DNA of 64,000 nt from Phragmites australis (taxonomy: Eukaryota > Streptophyta > Magnoliopsida > Poales > Poaceae): positions 31,189,501 through 31,253,500 of the forward strand of contig NC_084929.1 of assembly GCF_958298935.1 (NCBI RefSeq), given 5' to 3'. Each line of letters begins with the position of its first letter. The first letter of the stretch is position 1. Shown piece after piece: positions 44,329 through 57,249 of this stretch. Below the pieces are notes generated by a model that saw nothing but the letters and a program-made list of their open reading frames with translations, had not been told where the DNA came from and ran no database searches. Position numbers and translations under genes: made by a program.

Positions 44329-46350
44329 ATGGGTTTCGTCATGGTCCACGGTCTTCGCCAGGACTGTTACATCGACGGCTCCGCGCCAGCCGTCGGCCTC
44401 CCTTCCGCGCCGCCCGCCTCCAGGGACCTGTAGGCCGTGCGGGCCGTGGACTAGGAGGATGAGGTCCTGCGCACCGTCGAGAGCGACAACCGCGAGGAAA
44501 AGGAGGAGGAGGCATATATGTGCTACTAGAAAAGACGGAGATAGGTAAATCATTGATCGCTGAATTTTGGTGGGATTCGGATATTACTGCGTTTCTACTT
44601 GCTGGATTGACTCACATGTATGGCGCACTTCAAAAGTACATGACAACGGAGGCATTGTCTCTTGTGTAGTTGGGTATAAGGTAAGGGAAAATATTAACAG
44701 GCGTTTAGCTCTTGGTGTAGTGTGGCATTTCAGCTTATGGTGCGATTTGTATTCGCTGTATACGATTCAGTCAAGAAATTGTGGTCTGCTACTTTTTATA
44801 GAGATATTAGATAAATGAATTGTGGTTCTTCAAATATAATGTGCAGTTTTCTGCTGCCGCCGCCAATTCGTTGGTGTCTCATGTATACAAGGAAATCAAT
44901 TGAGCCAACATTTCCAACAACTTTTCCTGACTCCAGAGCTTACTTCAATTTTGCAACTTTGAGCTCTTGTTGTGGGACAGGAGTTTTGTGTAAGACAGTA
45001 GAGGGTGGATGAAAGAGCACAAAATTCGTATGCTTGTGCGGCTGAATGTCGATACTTGATAGGCCTTCTAATTCAGCAGAAAACAATATGAAGATAGTGC
45101 AAGTATTATATCGGCAAGCGTCCCTGATTAATATCTCTGCCAGGCTATTATTAGGTGTTATCTGACATGTATGGCTATTCCAATAGCATTTCTAGTTTCA
45201 GAAAGTCAGTTTCTGTTGCATTTATAGAAATGTGGCATAGCATAAGACCCACTTATCCCGTGTTTTGGCTATTGGAAGTTGGAAAAGCCACATGATTTGC
45301 GTCTATCCACTGAAGATGGTCTGCCAAAGTATGTGCCCCTTATTGAGTGAAACTTGGCTGACTATCAGGTTGGAAATGATAATATTAAGCAACTGGATTC
45401 GACTATTTTATCGTCTTCACTTAATATATTTGTAGTTGAAATTAGAAGTCCTAACTATGCTTATGCTGATCTTAGTCTCTTAGATGACACAACCTTGTTG
45501 TTCTACTTTTTCGCATTGAAGAATGAGTGTTGTGTTTAAGACACTAAAAAACAGCAAAGCTCCGTAGTGCACTAATTTTCATACTCGTCCTGAAATTCTG
45601 TTCAACATAGAAAAAAAAAGGAATTCCTTTGTCTTGCGAATATCTAGCTTGGTCCCGAGAACATTAAATCAACAGCTCAACTGAGATTAGTCTTTATTCG
45701 AGTCCAGGTGCCGGGAGAGGTTTAGTGCCACAAATACAGTAGACAGCAACCTGACAAGGGCGGGACTTTTACGGTTGAGAGGCCTGCAGGGAAAGCACGG
45801 GGCCAGTGGTGGCTGGAAGTTCATCATCAACTTACCTGATGGATCGAGCTGTCTACTGAACGTGATGGAGAAGATGTCGGTGAAGAAGGAAACTTCAGAA
45901 TGGCGAAGGCGAATCATTGGTCCCTTCAAATTGATGAGGGGACAGTTGTTGGTTACCTCAATTTTTGTTCCGATGCATGTTTTTCTACACTTCCTTTGGA
46001 TGTCCTTCCAGTCTTACAGGCAAGTACAAATTTGAAGCTGATCCTGTTCTTGTCTTATCTTTTTGCAGTGTTAGCGTTGTGTTTGATGAATCCCTTTCAC
46101 TTCTAACAAAATTCATTATTCTGCTCCTGGGTAGGCTCTTAGCCTCTTAACCAGCTAAATAATATCCATTTTGTTGCTGCTGTATGATGATGCAGGTTTT
46201 GTTAGTGGCAAGCAACATATGGTGGAGCTCCCACTAGATGGACATGATGCGCGCTGGCAGCAGGACCTCATGAAGAGATCAACGCATATCAAGGTTATCT
46301 GTATGGCGTTGGCTGCGATAACTTTGTTACCGTTAAGGTTAGATATTTAA
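44329..46350 (+). pseudogene. Degenerate gene remnant, family not recognised
   Basis: Several plus-strand pieces look coding but do not join. 44329 opens MGFVMVHGLRQDCYIDGSAP in GC-rich sequence and runs into TAG codons, with an acidic segment after (VESDNREEKEEEAYMCY). Near 45285 is KPHDLRLSTEDGLPKYVPLI followed by a stop. At 45775-46018 two frames overlap: KHGASGGWKFIINLPDGSSC in one and KANHWSLQIDEGTVVGYLNF, CSDACFSTLPLDVLPVLQ in the other, the latter ending at a splice-donor-like CAG/GCAAGT. After an acceptor-like GCAG at about 46197 comes FVSGKQHMVELPLDGHDARW. The order and splice-like edges suggest an old, broken gene; I cannot name it. Confidence 0.3.
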
Positions 46351-46485
46351 CCACGCACTTCCTGTAAGAAGATATCGAACGAACACGGTTGTGTCAATTA
46401 TGATTTGTGTATGGTAGGAAGAACGGTATGGAAAGACATTATTGGCCTTGGGCAGGATGGTCCAATTATTCAAGAGGGTGCTGCA

Positions 46486-46500
46486 CCCCCCCCCCCCCCC
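46486..46500. repeat. C15 homopolymer
   Basis: An uninterrupted run of 15 C in AT-rich sequence. Its true length may vary or be misread. Confidence 0.8.
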
Positions 46501-47739
46501 GCCTCCCATTTGGATGAATTAAAGACTAATCTCCGTTGACCAGCTGCAGATAGCAGCCTGATATCTCTATCAGACCTACAAGGAGCGTAGTGGGTTCTCT
46601 TTTGGTACCGTTATTCAATTTATTGGTGGCATTTGACGTGCTAAAGTTAAAGAAAAGATCAGCTGGTGATATATCTATCCTTTGTATATTTTAAACATAT
46701 AACCTAGGGCTAGGAATAATTTTAGAAATTAATCCATCGTATAAGAAGAATATTAAAAAAAAAATTTAGATTTTTGAAAATTTATTTAAGATACTAACGA
46801 TTGTTACAAGTTATAGGTTGCATGTGAATTATGAAACACGTAAAAACAATTTTTAAAATTTTTGGAGTAACACAATACTGCCGTTTTGAAGAAGAGGGAA
46901 AACGAAATTCAACCCACTGTTATTACTGTTCATATGCGACACTGTTCATATTCGGTGCCTAATATTCGCTACAGTGTGCTGAATATTTGTTATAGAATTC
47001 GGCACACGGTGTGTCGAATATTCGCTACAGTATCGTATTCGGTACACTGGTCCGTGTAATTTTGGGTATGGTGTATCGAAAATCAATTTTTGGTAAATGA
47101 GGTATCAAATACGAATGCTAAAATTATAAATACGACGATATATTATCTATTTTGGTAAATACAGTCATATATATTATCTAATTTTACATTTTGATCGTGG
47201 GTGGAGCCAGTCATGTATATGAACTGTAGATTAGTACGCCGAAAGCGTCTGGAAATTTCATTGGCATCTGTCTCCTGTCACCAATTTGATACATTTTAAC
47301 TGTTCTACTGCTATACTACTACGTGACAGGCGATCTGTTTTTTGTTACCTGATCCCTGTGAGGATGCTGTTTTCTCTAAGTTTAAGGTACAGGTGCTCTG
47401 TGCCACTGTGAACATTAATTTGACCTGTCAACTGGTGATGTGAAGGTGTTACTAACGCTAAAAGGAATGGCAAATACTAGTATTTTTATGTCATGCATAT
47501 CCTTTTTTTCTTGGAAGGCATGTCTTATGCACCTATTACCCATTGAAGGCTTGTTCTGTTACAGTATAATTTATTTGTATCGCATTTTTCCACTATTATA
47601 AAACATTTTATTTACCCGTACTATTGCAATCCAAGCTTCATAGAAAAATTCAAACGTTTGACATTTACCATCCATAGTCATATTTCAAACTTTTCCAGGG
47701 GTGTTTTTAGACTTGCCACGACAAACGGGGCCTCTTTAG
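46501..47739. other. Spacer upstream of the Ca2+-ATPase gene
   Basis: AT-rich. Between 46930 and 47060 a phrase of the type GGCACAC(G/T)GT...CGAATATTCGCTACAGT is repeated three or four times in direct and inverted orientation, perhaps a small decayed repeat. The last 200 bases are the presumed promoter; a CA run (47767-47785) lies just before the first ATG. Confidence 0.4.
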
Positions 47740-47839
47740 AGTACTACTATTTTTCCTCGGTCCGTATACACACACACACACACACAGCAGGACGGAGACG
47801 ATGCGCGCGAGAGCAGAGGCAGCACACAGCAGCATGAGC

Positions 47840-50800
47840 ATGGAGTCGGGCAGGAGCTGGAGCATCGACAGCTACCTCAACGAGCACTTCGACATCCCCG
47901 CCAAGAACCCGCCCGGCGAGGCCCGACTCCGCTGGCGCCGCGCCGTCGGCCTCGTCGTCCGCAACCGCCGCCGCCGCTTCCGCATGTTCTCCGGCCTCCA
48001 CGCCCTCGACGACGCCCATCGCCGCAAGATCCTGGTAGGCGCCCCCCGCCATTCCCTCCCTCCTCCCCCCCCCCCCACCGCTGCGTTCCTGCAGAGACCG
48101 AGGCCGGCGCCGGTGCAGCTCGTGGAGCCGTTCGTGCCGTCGCTTTCGTTGAACTGTTGAAAAAATTACTTGTGCGGGCGAAGGGATTACAATCGCACCG
48201 TTCAAGTGGTGCGTTTGGGCTCTGGGGAAATTGCTCGGAAACTTCCTCCGGGTTAGCCTCGTGATGTGGATGCGCGCGTCCACCTCCGCCGGTCACTGCT
48301 TGTGCTTCCTATTGGCAGCAATGGCATTAACATGTCTCCACCTCAAACTGGATTCCCATCAGGTCATGTCAATGTAGGATGTATTCCCTCATTTGTACTG
48401 TCTCCTGGGGCAGGTGCTTAGCCTCCGGAGTCGTCCATTGCTAATGCACGGCTAACGAAGTATTCAGTGCTCTTCTTTTCTACGTGCATGTTCTGGTCGA
48501 AGGTTCACATGTGACCACTGACCAGACGGCTTGGCACGACCACTTCTCGAGGAAAATTCGTAACGAAGGGCCACATGTAATTTCAGGGAAACTAATGGTC
48601 AAGTGGCATGAGTACACGATGTGTTCATAGAAAGAATTAAAGTGCATTGCCTCAACCTGTATAATAAAAAATGTTGAAGTTCAAGAGGTATAAGTACTTC
48701 ACCGTGTGAGATGAGCCACTAGGCCACCACTTGAACTTTCTTTATTTAGCTTGCCAGAGGGTATTATCATACAACGGCACATCTTCTGAGTGATTATTGG
48801 AGTGAGCAATTGACTACTGAACTCGAATTGCCAAAGACTGTTCAGTTATTATATGTTTGATAGATTTATTGATTTGCTTTAGAGATGTTTGCTTTTCTTG
48901 CCCAGGGAAAAGTCCAGGTTGTAATTAACGTGCATAAGGCAGCGCTTCAATTTATCGATGGTGTGGTTTCATCAACTAATTTCGATCTGGTTTGCTGCTC
49001 TTATTATTACTACCCTGTTGCATTTCACCTTGATCACTTAACTATGCAGGTGTGAAACGATACCACCTATCCCAGGAGCTTATCGAAGAAGGATTTTGTA
49101 TCAGTCCAGATGAACTGGCTGCAATTACTGGCATTCGTGAAGATTCTACAATGTTTAAGACGCATGGAGGAATCGGTGGAATATCTAGGAAAATCAAAGC
49201 CTCATTGGAAGATGGTGTAATGGAAACTGAAACAACAACCAGGCAGAAACTGTATGGCACTAACAAGCATGCTGAGAAGCCTCCTAGAAGCTTCTGGATG
49301 TTTGTGTGGGATGCATTACATGACTTGACACTGATTATTCTAGTGGTATGTGCTATGGTTTCTCTAGTTGTTGGTCTTGCCACCGAGGGGTGGCCAAAGG
49401 GTATCTATGATGGCCTTGGCATAATACTCAGCATTTTACTGGTGGTACTGGTTACAGCATCCAGTGATTACAAGCAATCCCGGAAGTTCATGGAACTGGA
49501 CCGTGAGAAGCAGAAGATATATGTCCTTGTCACTAGAGATAGCAAAACCAAAAAGGTTCTGATTCATGATTTGGTTGTGGGCGACATCTTGCATCTTTCA
49601 ATAGGTGATGTTGTTCCTGCAGATGGCTTGTTCATCTCTGGATACTGCTTAGTGATAGATGAATCTAGCTTGTCAGGTGAGAGTGAACCAGTTCGTGTTT
49701 CCGAGGAAAAGCCCTTTCTTCATGCTGGGAGTAAAGTAGTAGATGGAACAGCCAAGATGCTTGTTACTGCCGTTGGTATGCGTACTGAGTGGGGAAAAAT
49801 CATGGATAGCCTTAATGAGGATGGAGTGGATGAAACTCCTTTGCAAGTTAAGCTTAATGGTGTGGCCACAATCATTGGACATATTGGGTTGGTGTTTGCT
49901 ATTCTCACATTTCTAGTACTTCTGGTGAGGTTCCTGGTTGACAAGGGAATGCATGTTGGGTTGTTGAATTGGTCAGCAAATGATGCATTGACAATAGTTA
50001 ACTACTTTGCTATTGCAGTGACAATCATTGTTGTCGCAGTCCCTGAGGGTCTACCACTGGCTGTGACTCTTAGTCTAGCATTTGCCATGAAAAAGTTGAT
50101 GAATGACAAAGCACTAGTAAGGCATCTCGCAGCATGTGAAACCATGGGTTCGGCAAGTTGCATTTGCACCGATAAGACAGGAACTTTGACGACCAACCAC
50201 ATGATTGTAGATAAGGTTTGGATCAGTGATGTATCCAAGTCCGTCAATGGTGATACAAATATGAATGAGCTAAAGGCTGCAATTTCAGAAAGAGTTATGA
50301 CAATACTTATACAAGGCATATTTATGAACACTGGATCTGAGGTTGTGAAGGGAGATGATGACAAAAAGACCATCTTGGGCACTCCAACTGAGGCAGCATT
50401 GTTGGAGTTTGGCTTGAGCTTGCAAGGAGATATATATGATGAGTACAATAAGTTCGCAAGAGTAAGAATAGAGCCTTTTAACTCAGTTAAGAAAAAGATG
50501 TCTGTGCTAATACAATTACCTAATGGAGGCCTCCGGTCCTTCTGTAAAGGCGCATCAGAAATTATTTTAGGACAGTGCGATAGTGTCCTCAATAGTGAAG
50601 GAAATATAACACCACTGTCAGAAATGCAGAAGCAAAATGTCTTAAATATAATCAATTCATTTGCGTCTGAGGCATTAAGAACACTTTGCATCGCGTTTAA
50701 GGATCTGAATGAGATTTCTGATGATCAAACTATACCAGAGGATGGTTACACACTAATAGCACTTTTTGGCATAAAGGATCCAGTCCGTCCTGGTGTCAGG

Positions 50801-53800
50801 GATGCAGTGATGACCTGCATGGCTGCTGGAATTACAGTAAGAATGGTGACTGGAGACAACATCAACACTGCTAAAGCTATTGCCAAGGAATGTGGAATAT
50901 TAACTGAGGACGGAATAGCAATAGAAGGACGAGAGATTCACGATAAGAGCACAGATGAATTGAAGGAGCTCCTGCCTAAAATTCAGGTTTAGTTTTACTT
51001 CATTCTTTGCCTTTCACTAATGGCTTTGCTTATTCAATTTTCAAAAGTTAACCAAATCTATTTCATGAGCTCAGGTAATGGCCCGGTCCTTGCCGATGGA
51101 CAAATATAAATTGGTAACAAGCCTAAAAAGTATGTATCAAGAGGTTGTGGCAGTTACTGGTGATGGAACCAATGATGCCCCAGCATTGCGGGAGTCAGAC
51201 ATTGGTCTGGCCATGGGTATTGCCGGCACTGAGGTAAGTTAGAGTTCCTATACTGCATTTTGTTGTTCGCTGCCATGAGCTGATGACCCTTTATATGTTC
51301 GGTTGGAATTGTCTCTTGCAGTAAGAAATTCTCAAAATCTTTTTCATTTTTTTCGACGAAGCAACGGACGGTATTTTTTCAGTTTTCCTGAATTAGTATT
51401 GCCCGTATTATTTTTACAGGCATATTCCTTAAATAACTTTCGTCTTGTATTATATTTTGTAAACGCTACCATCCCTATTATAGGAAGTACAGAAGCATGA
51501 ACTTATTTTTGGAGTCAATTGCTTCCCTTAGCTGGAAGCCTGGAACTGTATCTGTTGTTCAATTCGGTCTGAATTCTGGGTATGAGATATATTGTAGTGT
51601 GGATTTGTGACGCAAGTGTTCCACTGGATGCAGGTTGCGAAAGAGAACGCTGATGTTATAATAATGGATGACAATTTCAGTACCATTATAAATGTTGCTA
51701 GATGGGGTCGTGCAGTTTACTTGAACATTCAGAAGTTTGTGCAGTTCCAGCTTACAGTTAATATAGTGGCTCTGATAGTGAATTTCCTCTCAGCGTGTAT
51801 CATAGGTGTGCAAATATACTAACATTATACTATTATGTATCTAATCATGATTGCTTTGAATTTCTGTGCATCTTATTTGGGTTAACATTGACACACCCCT
51901 ACCTGCTTAATATCTATCTCCTTTTTGCTGCACCTTTTTAGAACGGTTTCATATATTGTCCACTTTGAACTAAACTGTAGGTACTGCACCACTTACTGCC
52001 GTCCAGTTGCTATGGGTGAACATGATCATGGATACATTAGGAGCCTTGGCCTTAGCCACAGAGCCACCTAACGATGAAATGATGAAGAAATCACCTGTAA
52101 GACGGGGAGATAGTTTTATCACTCAGGTTATGTGGAGAAATATTCTTGGGCAGAGTTTATATCAGCTCCTTGTGCTTGGTATTCTCATGTTTGCTGGTAA
52201 GAGGCTCCTTAAGATTGAAGGTTCGGACGCTGACAGAACCATCAATACCCTCATATTCAACTCTTTCGTGTTTTGCCAGGTATGAGCAGTGCAAGCCACC
52301 TTTGTGATACGCGATTATTCAATTTGTAAAGCTTTCACCTTTACCTATGCCAGTAGTAAGTAGGAAACATCGATGACTTGATTAGCTCTGCCACTAATTG
52401 GATATCCAATGGGCTCCATGTGATATGCAGTGAGATTCATCATGATAGCAAACCTGAGAGAGAGATAGACAGGCAACACGCTTTGCATTGATACTCTCGA
52501 GTCGAAGTTATACAGGTGCAGAAGCTAGCTGTGGAGTAACTGAATCAGCTACAAAGTGACTACGTGCTCGTGAGAGTAGGCACAAGGGTGCGGATGCCGT
52601 GAGTCTAGCCTGAGATCTAACTGAACAAAGGAAACGACGCCATCTTTGCTTACACCCCCCCCCCTCAGTCTGTGCATCGGCCTTGGAGATGCGGAGACTG
52701 GCTCGAAAGTCCTCAAATGATGTCGTCGGGAGGCCCTTTGTTATGATGTCTGCAAACTGAAGCTTCGTTGGAACATGCAGAACACGAATTTGACCGAGCG
52801 TGACCTTCTTGCGGACAAAGTGGATGTCCAGCTCCACATGCTTGGTTCGCCGATGATGTACGATGTTTTCGGATAGGTAGACTGCGGATATGTTAGCACA
52901 ATACACCATTGTAGCCTTGTTGATGGGAATGTTTTAGCTCACCAAGTAAGTTGCGAAGCCAACAACACTTGATCGTGACATTAGCGACGGCCCGGTACTC
53001 GGCCTTTGCGCTCGATCTGGAGATGGTGGCTTGTCTCTTGGACGACCATGAAATCAGAGTCCTCGAGAAAGACACAGTAACCTGATGTGGATCACTGTGT
53101 ATCCGGGCACCCTGCCCATTCCGCATCCGAGTAAGCCACAAGATCAGTTGACGATGAGGCATGGAGATTGATGACGTGACTCATCCCGCGAACATAGCGA
53201 AAGATGTGTTTGATCAAGCCCCAGTGAACGTCACGCGGTACATGCATGTGGAGGCACGCCTAGTGTACTGCATGTGCTATGTCCAGCCTGGTGATGGTGA
53301 GGTATTGTAGGGCGCCTGCAATGCTTCAATAGAAGGTTGCATCTTCGAGAAGAACACCAGCATTGGTGGAGACTTTGGGCTTGGTGTCCACAGAAGTCGA
53401 TGATTGCTTGCAATTCGCCATGCCCGCGCGATCGAGTATTTCCACTACATATTGTTGTTGATGGAGGAGGAACCTGGCCTCGGTCGCTGAACATGTATGC
53501 CGAGGAAGAAGTGCAACGGCCCGAGATCCTTCATGGGAAACTCCGAGTTGAGTTGGTTAGTGATGCGACGAAGAAGTGTTGTTGACAACGCAGTTAAGAC
53601 TATTGTCAACACACAACAGAAGCAGCACCATGTCTGTCCCTCGTGCGAAGACAAACAGAGAGGAGTTGGAGCCGATGGAGATGAAACCGATGGAGCAGAG
53701 ATAGCCAGCGAATCTATCATGCCATGCTTGCGATGCTTGTTTCAAGCCGTAGAGCCATTTGGAGAGGAGGCAGTTGTAGTTCGGGTGTGCATCGTCGACA

Positions 53801-56800
53801 AAATCAGTCGGCTATTGGCTGTAAACCCGCTCAGTGAGCTCGCCGTGCAAAAATGCATTTTTCACGTCTAGCTGGTTGACAGGCCAGCGACGGGAGGCTA
53901 CGATTGTGAGCACGGCGCGGATCATTGCCGATTTAACAACCGGCAGAACGTCTGGTCGAAGTCGACACCTTGTCGCTAATGGAATCCGTGGATGACCCAC
54001 CGCACCTTGCAGCGCTCAAGGGACCCGCCAGGCGCCTGTTTGTTGTGGAAGATCCATTTTCCCATAAGCACATTCGCCCCGCTCGACCGTGGTACAAGCG
54101 TCCACGTCTGGTTCGCCATGAGAGCAGAGAACTCGTCCCGCGTGGTCGTGTACCAGGCAGGGTCGCACAACGCCGTGCAAACACTCAGTGGCGCAGGAGG
54201 TGGCAACGCAGTGGTGGCGACGTTGGCGTATCGCGGGTTGGGGACGATAATACCATCCTTGGCCCGCGTGATCATGGGATGGGCCGATGTCGAGTGCACC
54301 GGAACCGGAGTAGACGTCGAGGCCACGGGATCCATAGGAGCTGATGACGATGCATGAGTAGTGGCCAGTGTGGACGTAGGTTGTGCGTCGGGTGCGACTG
54401 CTGGTGACGACCCAACAAGGACGCGACTAGGTGCGGGAGGCGTCGTTGTGTTCGTGATTGGTGCAATCGGCGGCTCTACATCTTGCGGATTGGGCCGACC
54501 AGGCGGGTGCGCTGTAGGCAAACACGGTATGACACGATGATGCGCTACGGGAACCGGGACAGGTACGACACCCTGTACGATGGGCGTAGGGACCGGTGAG
54601 GAGGGCACCCATGAGCTTGAGAGCTCCATGAAAGGAAAACGCGTCTCATCGAAATAGACATGAAGAGAGGTTAGTACGCGCCTTGTTTCTAGGTTGTAAC
54701 ATTTGTAGCCCTTAGCGTCAATGGGGTAGCCGAGGAATATGCATATTGTGGATCGAGGTGCCAATTTGTGTGCCACCGTTGCTGTTGTGTTAGGGTAGCA
54801 CAACAAGCCAGACACCCGTAGGTGATCGTATTGTGGTGGACAGTCAAAGAGCAGCTCATAGGGTGTGATGTTCTGGTGTGGTTTGCAAGGGCGACGATTG
54901 AGTAGATGAGTGGTGGTGGATAGAGCATCAGGCCAGAAGGTGTTGGGAACAGAGGCATGAAAAAAGAGAGCTCGCACACTATCATTGATGGTGCGAAGAA
55001 TCCTCTCAGCGCGATCATTTTGTTGTGATGTGTTCGGACAAGTGAGCCGTAGTGCAATGCCATTCGTTGCGAGGAAGGAGCATAGGGCTTGGTTATCAAA
55101 TTCCATGCCATTACCGGTTTGAAAGCTGAAAATTGGCCTCTGAAATTGTGTGCGAAGAAAGGCATGAAAAGAGATCAGAGTAGCCAGAACATCATATTTG
55201 TGGCGTAACGGAGAAGTCCACACATAATGAGAATGATCATCAAGGATGACTAAATAGAATTTGAAACCTAAATTGCTTACAACCGGCGAAGTCCATAAAT
55301 CACAATGCAACAATTGAAAGGGAAAACTGCTACGGAAGTTGAGAAAGAGAAAGGCAGCCTTACGTGTTTGCTAAGACGACAGGCATGACATGTATGAGCA
55401 ACGGACTTATTACATGAGTAATCAAAAGTTTGTAGAATACGAGCTAAAGATGCATTGCACGGATGGCCTAAGTGTGCATGCTAAAGCTCTATGGAGGTGG
55501 TGGCATAAAGACTTTGGCGGCCGGTTGCAGTAGTGTTAGCGCAAAGCAAATAGAGATTAACAGTGGAGTCACATCGGAGCAGCACCATCCGAGTTTGTTG
55601 ATGCTTGATTGAAAAACCAGATGGGTCAAATTCGACAGACACAAAATTGTCTTTGGTTAGAGTATGAACCAAAATCAAATTCTTGGTAAGAGATGGTGAA
55701 CTGAGAACATTCCTAAGCTGAAGGGGAGAAGTGGCAGTTTGAAAAGAAATATGGCCAATGTGGGTGACCAATAAAGGAGCAACATTGCCAACGATTATAT
55801 GAGAGGGAGATGAAGGCAGGGAGAAAGAATGAGTGCTACCAGGATGAGATGCCATGTGCGATGTCGCGCCGGAGTGTGGTGTGCTGGTATTCATGTCTTG
55901 GAGTGCAGAGAAGAGAGCCTATGGCAATTGTTGTTGAGCTGGTGGCATCTGGGGCTGCATCATCGACGCTGGTGCCATGTCGAGGTAGCAGGCCGGGGAC
56001 GCCATCGCGTTCATGGCCTGAGTAGGAGCCACGCCAGGACATGGCCCAAGAACACCCTGCGCACGCCACTGAGGCATGGGCCAAGCGTACACAATCCTTG
56101 CCCAAGGGTTGTACGTCGGAGTCCACTGCGCAGGTGCCTGTGCTGGCGGATTGGCCGACTGACTGGACGTGCCGCCTGTGTTGCCAGAGGAGCGGTAGCG
56201 TCCATCAACCATCTTTTGTTTCTTCTTGCGGTTGGAGCCACCGAAGGGAGTCGATGACATGCGCAGAGTAGAGGGCAGCGGGGTGTTGTTGGAGACCCCA
56301 TCGGAAGAGCTAGCCGCGAGGAGCGCGATTGCTGCCTCCATCTTGGCCGTATGCGCCATACAGTTCTCCTCTTGCGGGAGATAGGAGCGTGTGCACAAAA
56401 AAATCAGCGGCGGCAGCTGCGCGGTGAGGGTGGAAATGGCGCGCGCGAACTTGGAGTTAAGACCTCGAAGGGTGTTGATGACCAAGGCTTGATCTGTCAT
56501 CGGCGCGCTGATGTCACGAAGAGTATTCGTGAGCCGTTTCAGCCGGCCACAGTACTCAGTGATGGACAATTCACCTTGATAGAGGCTATGGAACTCTTGT
56601 TGGGCATAGATCGTGCGTTGCATGGAGTTGTCGAGGAAGAGTCCGGCGATTGCCGTCCAGAAGGAGTAGACGGTGTCCTGCGGCTTGATGATGATGTTGA
56701 GGATCTCTTTGGCTTGGTGATGATGTTGAGGATCTCTTTACAAAACCACATAGTAGACAACAATGTAGCAGACCATTTTCAACCATGCATGAGTACATAT

Positions 56801-57249
56801 TATTCCTAGATGCTATGATTATATTACATGCAAGGATAAAATACATATTTAATTCACTAAAATGTGATATTATTCCAGTGAAAATACAGGAATCATTGCA
56901 TTATACTAACGTCATAGTCACATTTGATTTGCCATTCTTTCAGGTTTTCAATGAAGTAAATAGTAGGGAAATGGAAAAGATCAATGTGTTCAGAGGGATA
57001 TTCAACAATTGGATCTTTGTCAGTATATTAACAGCCACTGTCATATTCCAAGTTATCATAGTGGAATTTCTTGGCACTTTTGCAAACACTGTACCGTTGA
57101 GTTGGGAGCTATGGTTGCTCAGTGTTATTTTTGGCTCAGTTAGTATGATCATCTCTGTTATCCTCAAGTGCATTCCCGTCGAAGATAGGAAAACAGATAT
57201 CAAGCCCCATGGTTATGAGTTGATTCCTGAAGGCCCAGAAGCAATATAG
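47840..57249 (+). CDS. P2B-type Ca2+-transporting ATPase (ACA family), 7 exons
   Basis: Exons 47840-48034, 48906-48960, 49050-50986, 51075-51233, 51634-51805, 51981-52279, 56944-57249 join in frame to 1040 residues, with GT-AG introns throughout. The seven-exon layout is that of the ACA1/2/4/7/11 branch. The N-terminus is basic ([20 protein letters not shown], residues 31-50), the auto-inhibitory calmodulin-binding site. The rest shows SLSGESEP (actuator loop), [15 protein letters not shown] near 415 (Ca2+-site helix 4), phosphorylated Asp458 in [24 protein letters not shown], and [11 protein letters not shown] at 757-767. It would pump Ca2+ out of the cytosol at the plasma membrane or an endomembrane. 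In-frame ATGs at 47801 and 47834 are alternatives; 47840 has the best context and gives [12 protein letters not shown]. All key residues are present; the last intron holds a retrotransposon. Confidence 0.95.
52443..52654 (-). repeat. 3' LTR of the copia element with adjoining polypurine tract
   Basis: On the minus strand the LTR starts TGTAAGCAAAGATGGCGTCG at 52654, directly after a polypurine tract (GAG followed by 10 G; plus-strand C10 at 52655-52664), and ends in GCTATCA at 52443. The 212-base length fits small copia LTRs. Confidence 0.75.
52443..56738 (-). mobile_element. Ty1-copia retrotransposon, 5'-truncated, antisense in the last intron of the Ca2+-ATPase gene
   Basis: On the minus strand the order is gag, protease, integrase, reverse transcriptase, RNase H, polypurine tract and 3' LTR. 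The gag (to 56738) has [20 protein letters not shown] and [18 protein letters not shown]. The protease site reads HSGATSHM where DSGATSHM is expected, and the pre-integrase zinc region has L-stop-HAHLGHP. The integrase core (55313 on) reads [10 protein letters not shown] where QTDNG is expected. The reverse transcriptase has [12 protein letters not shown] but CVDN in place of YVDD. RNase H shows [14 protein letters not shown]. The 5' LTR and gag start are missing: the right edge at about 56738 falls straight into intron sequence. It is clearly inactive, and the host exons on both sides are intact. Confidence 0.92.

Noticed and set aside
47747..48296. Long minus-strand frames opposite exon 1 of the Ca2+-ATPase
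   Set aside because: They are shadows of the GC-rich first exon and first intron; the plus-strand frame carries the conserved protein.
53970..54357. Plus-strand frames of over 120 codons inside the copia element
   Set aside because: They are antisense to integrase and reverse transcriptase coding sequence.
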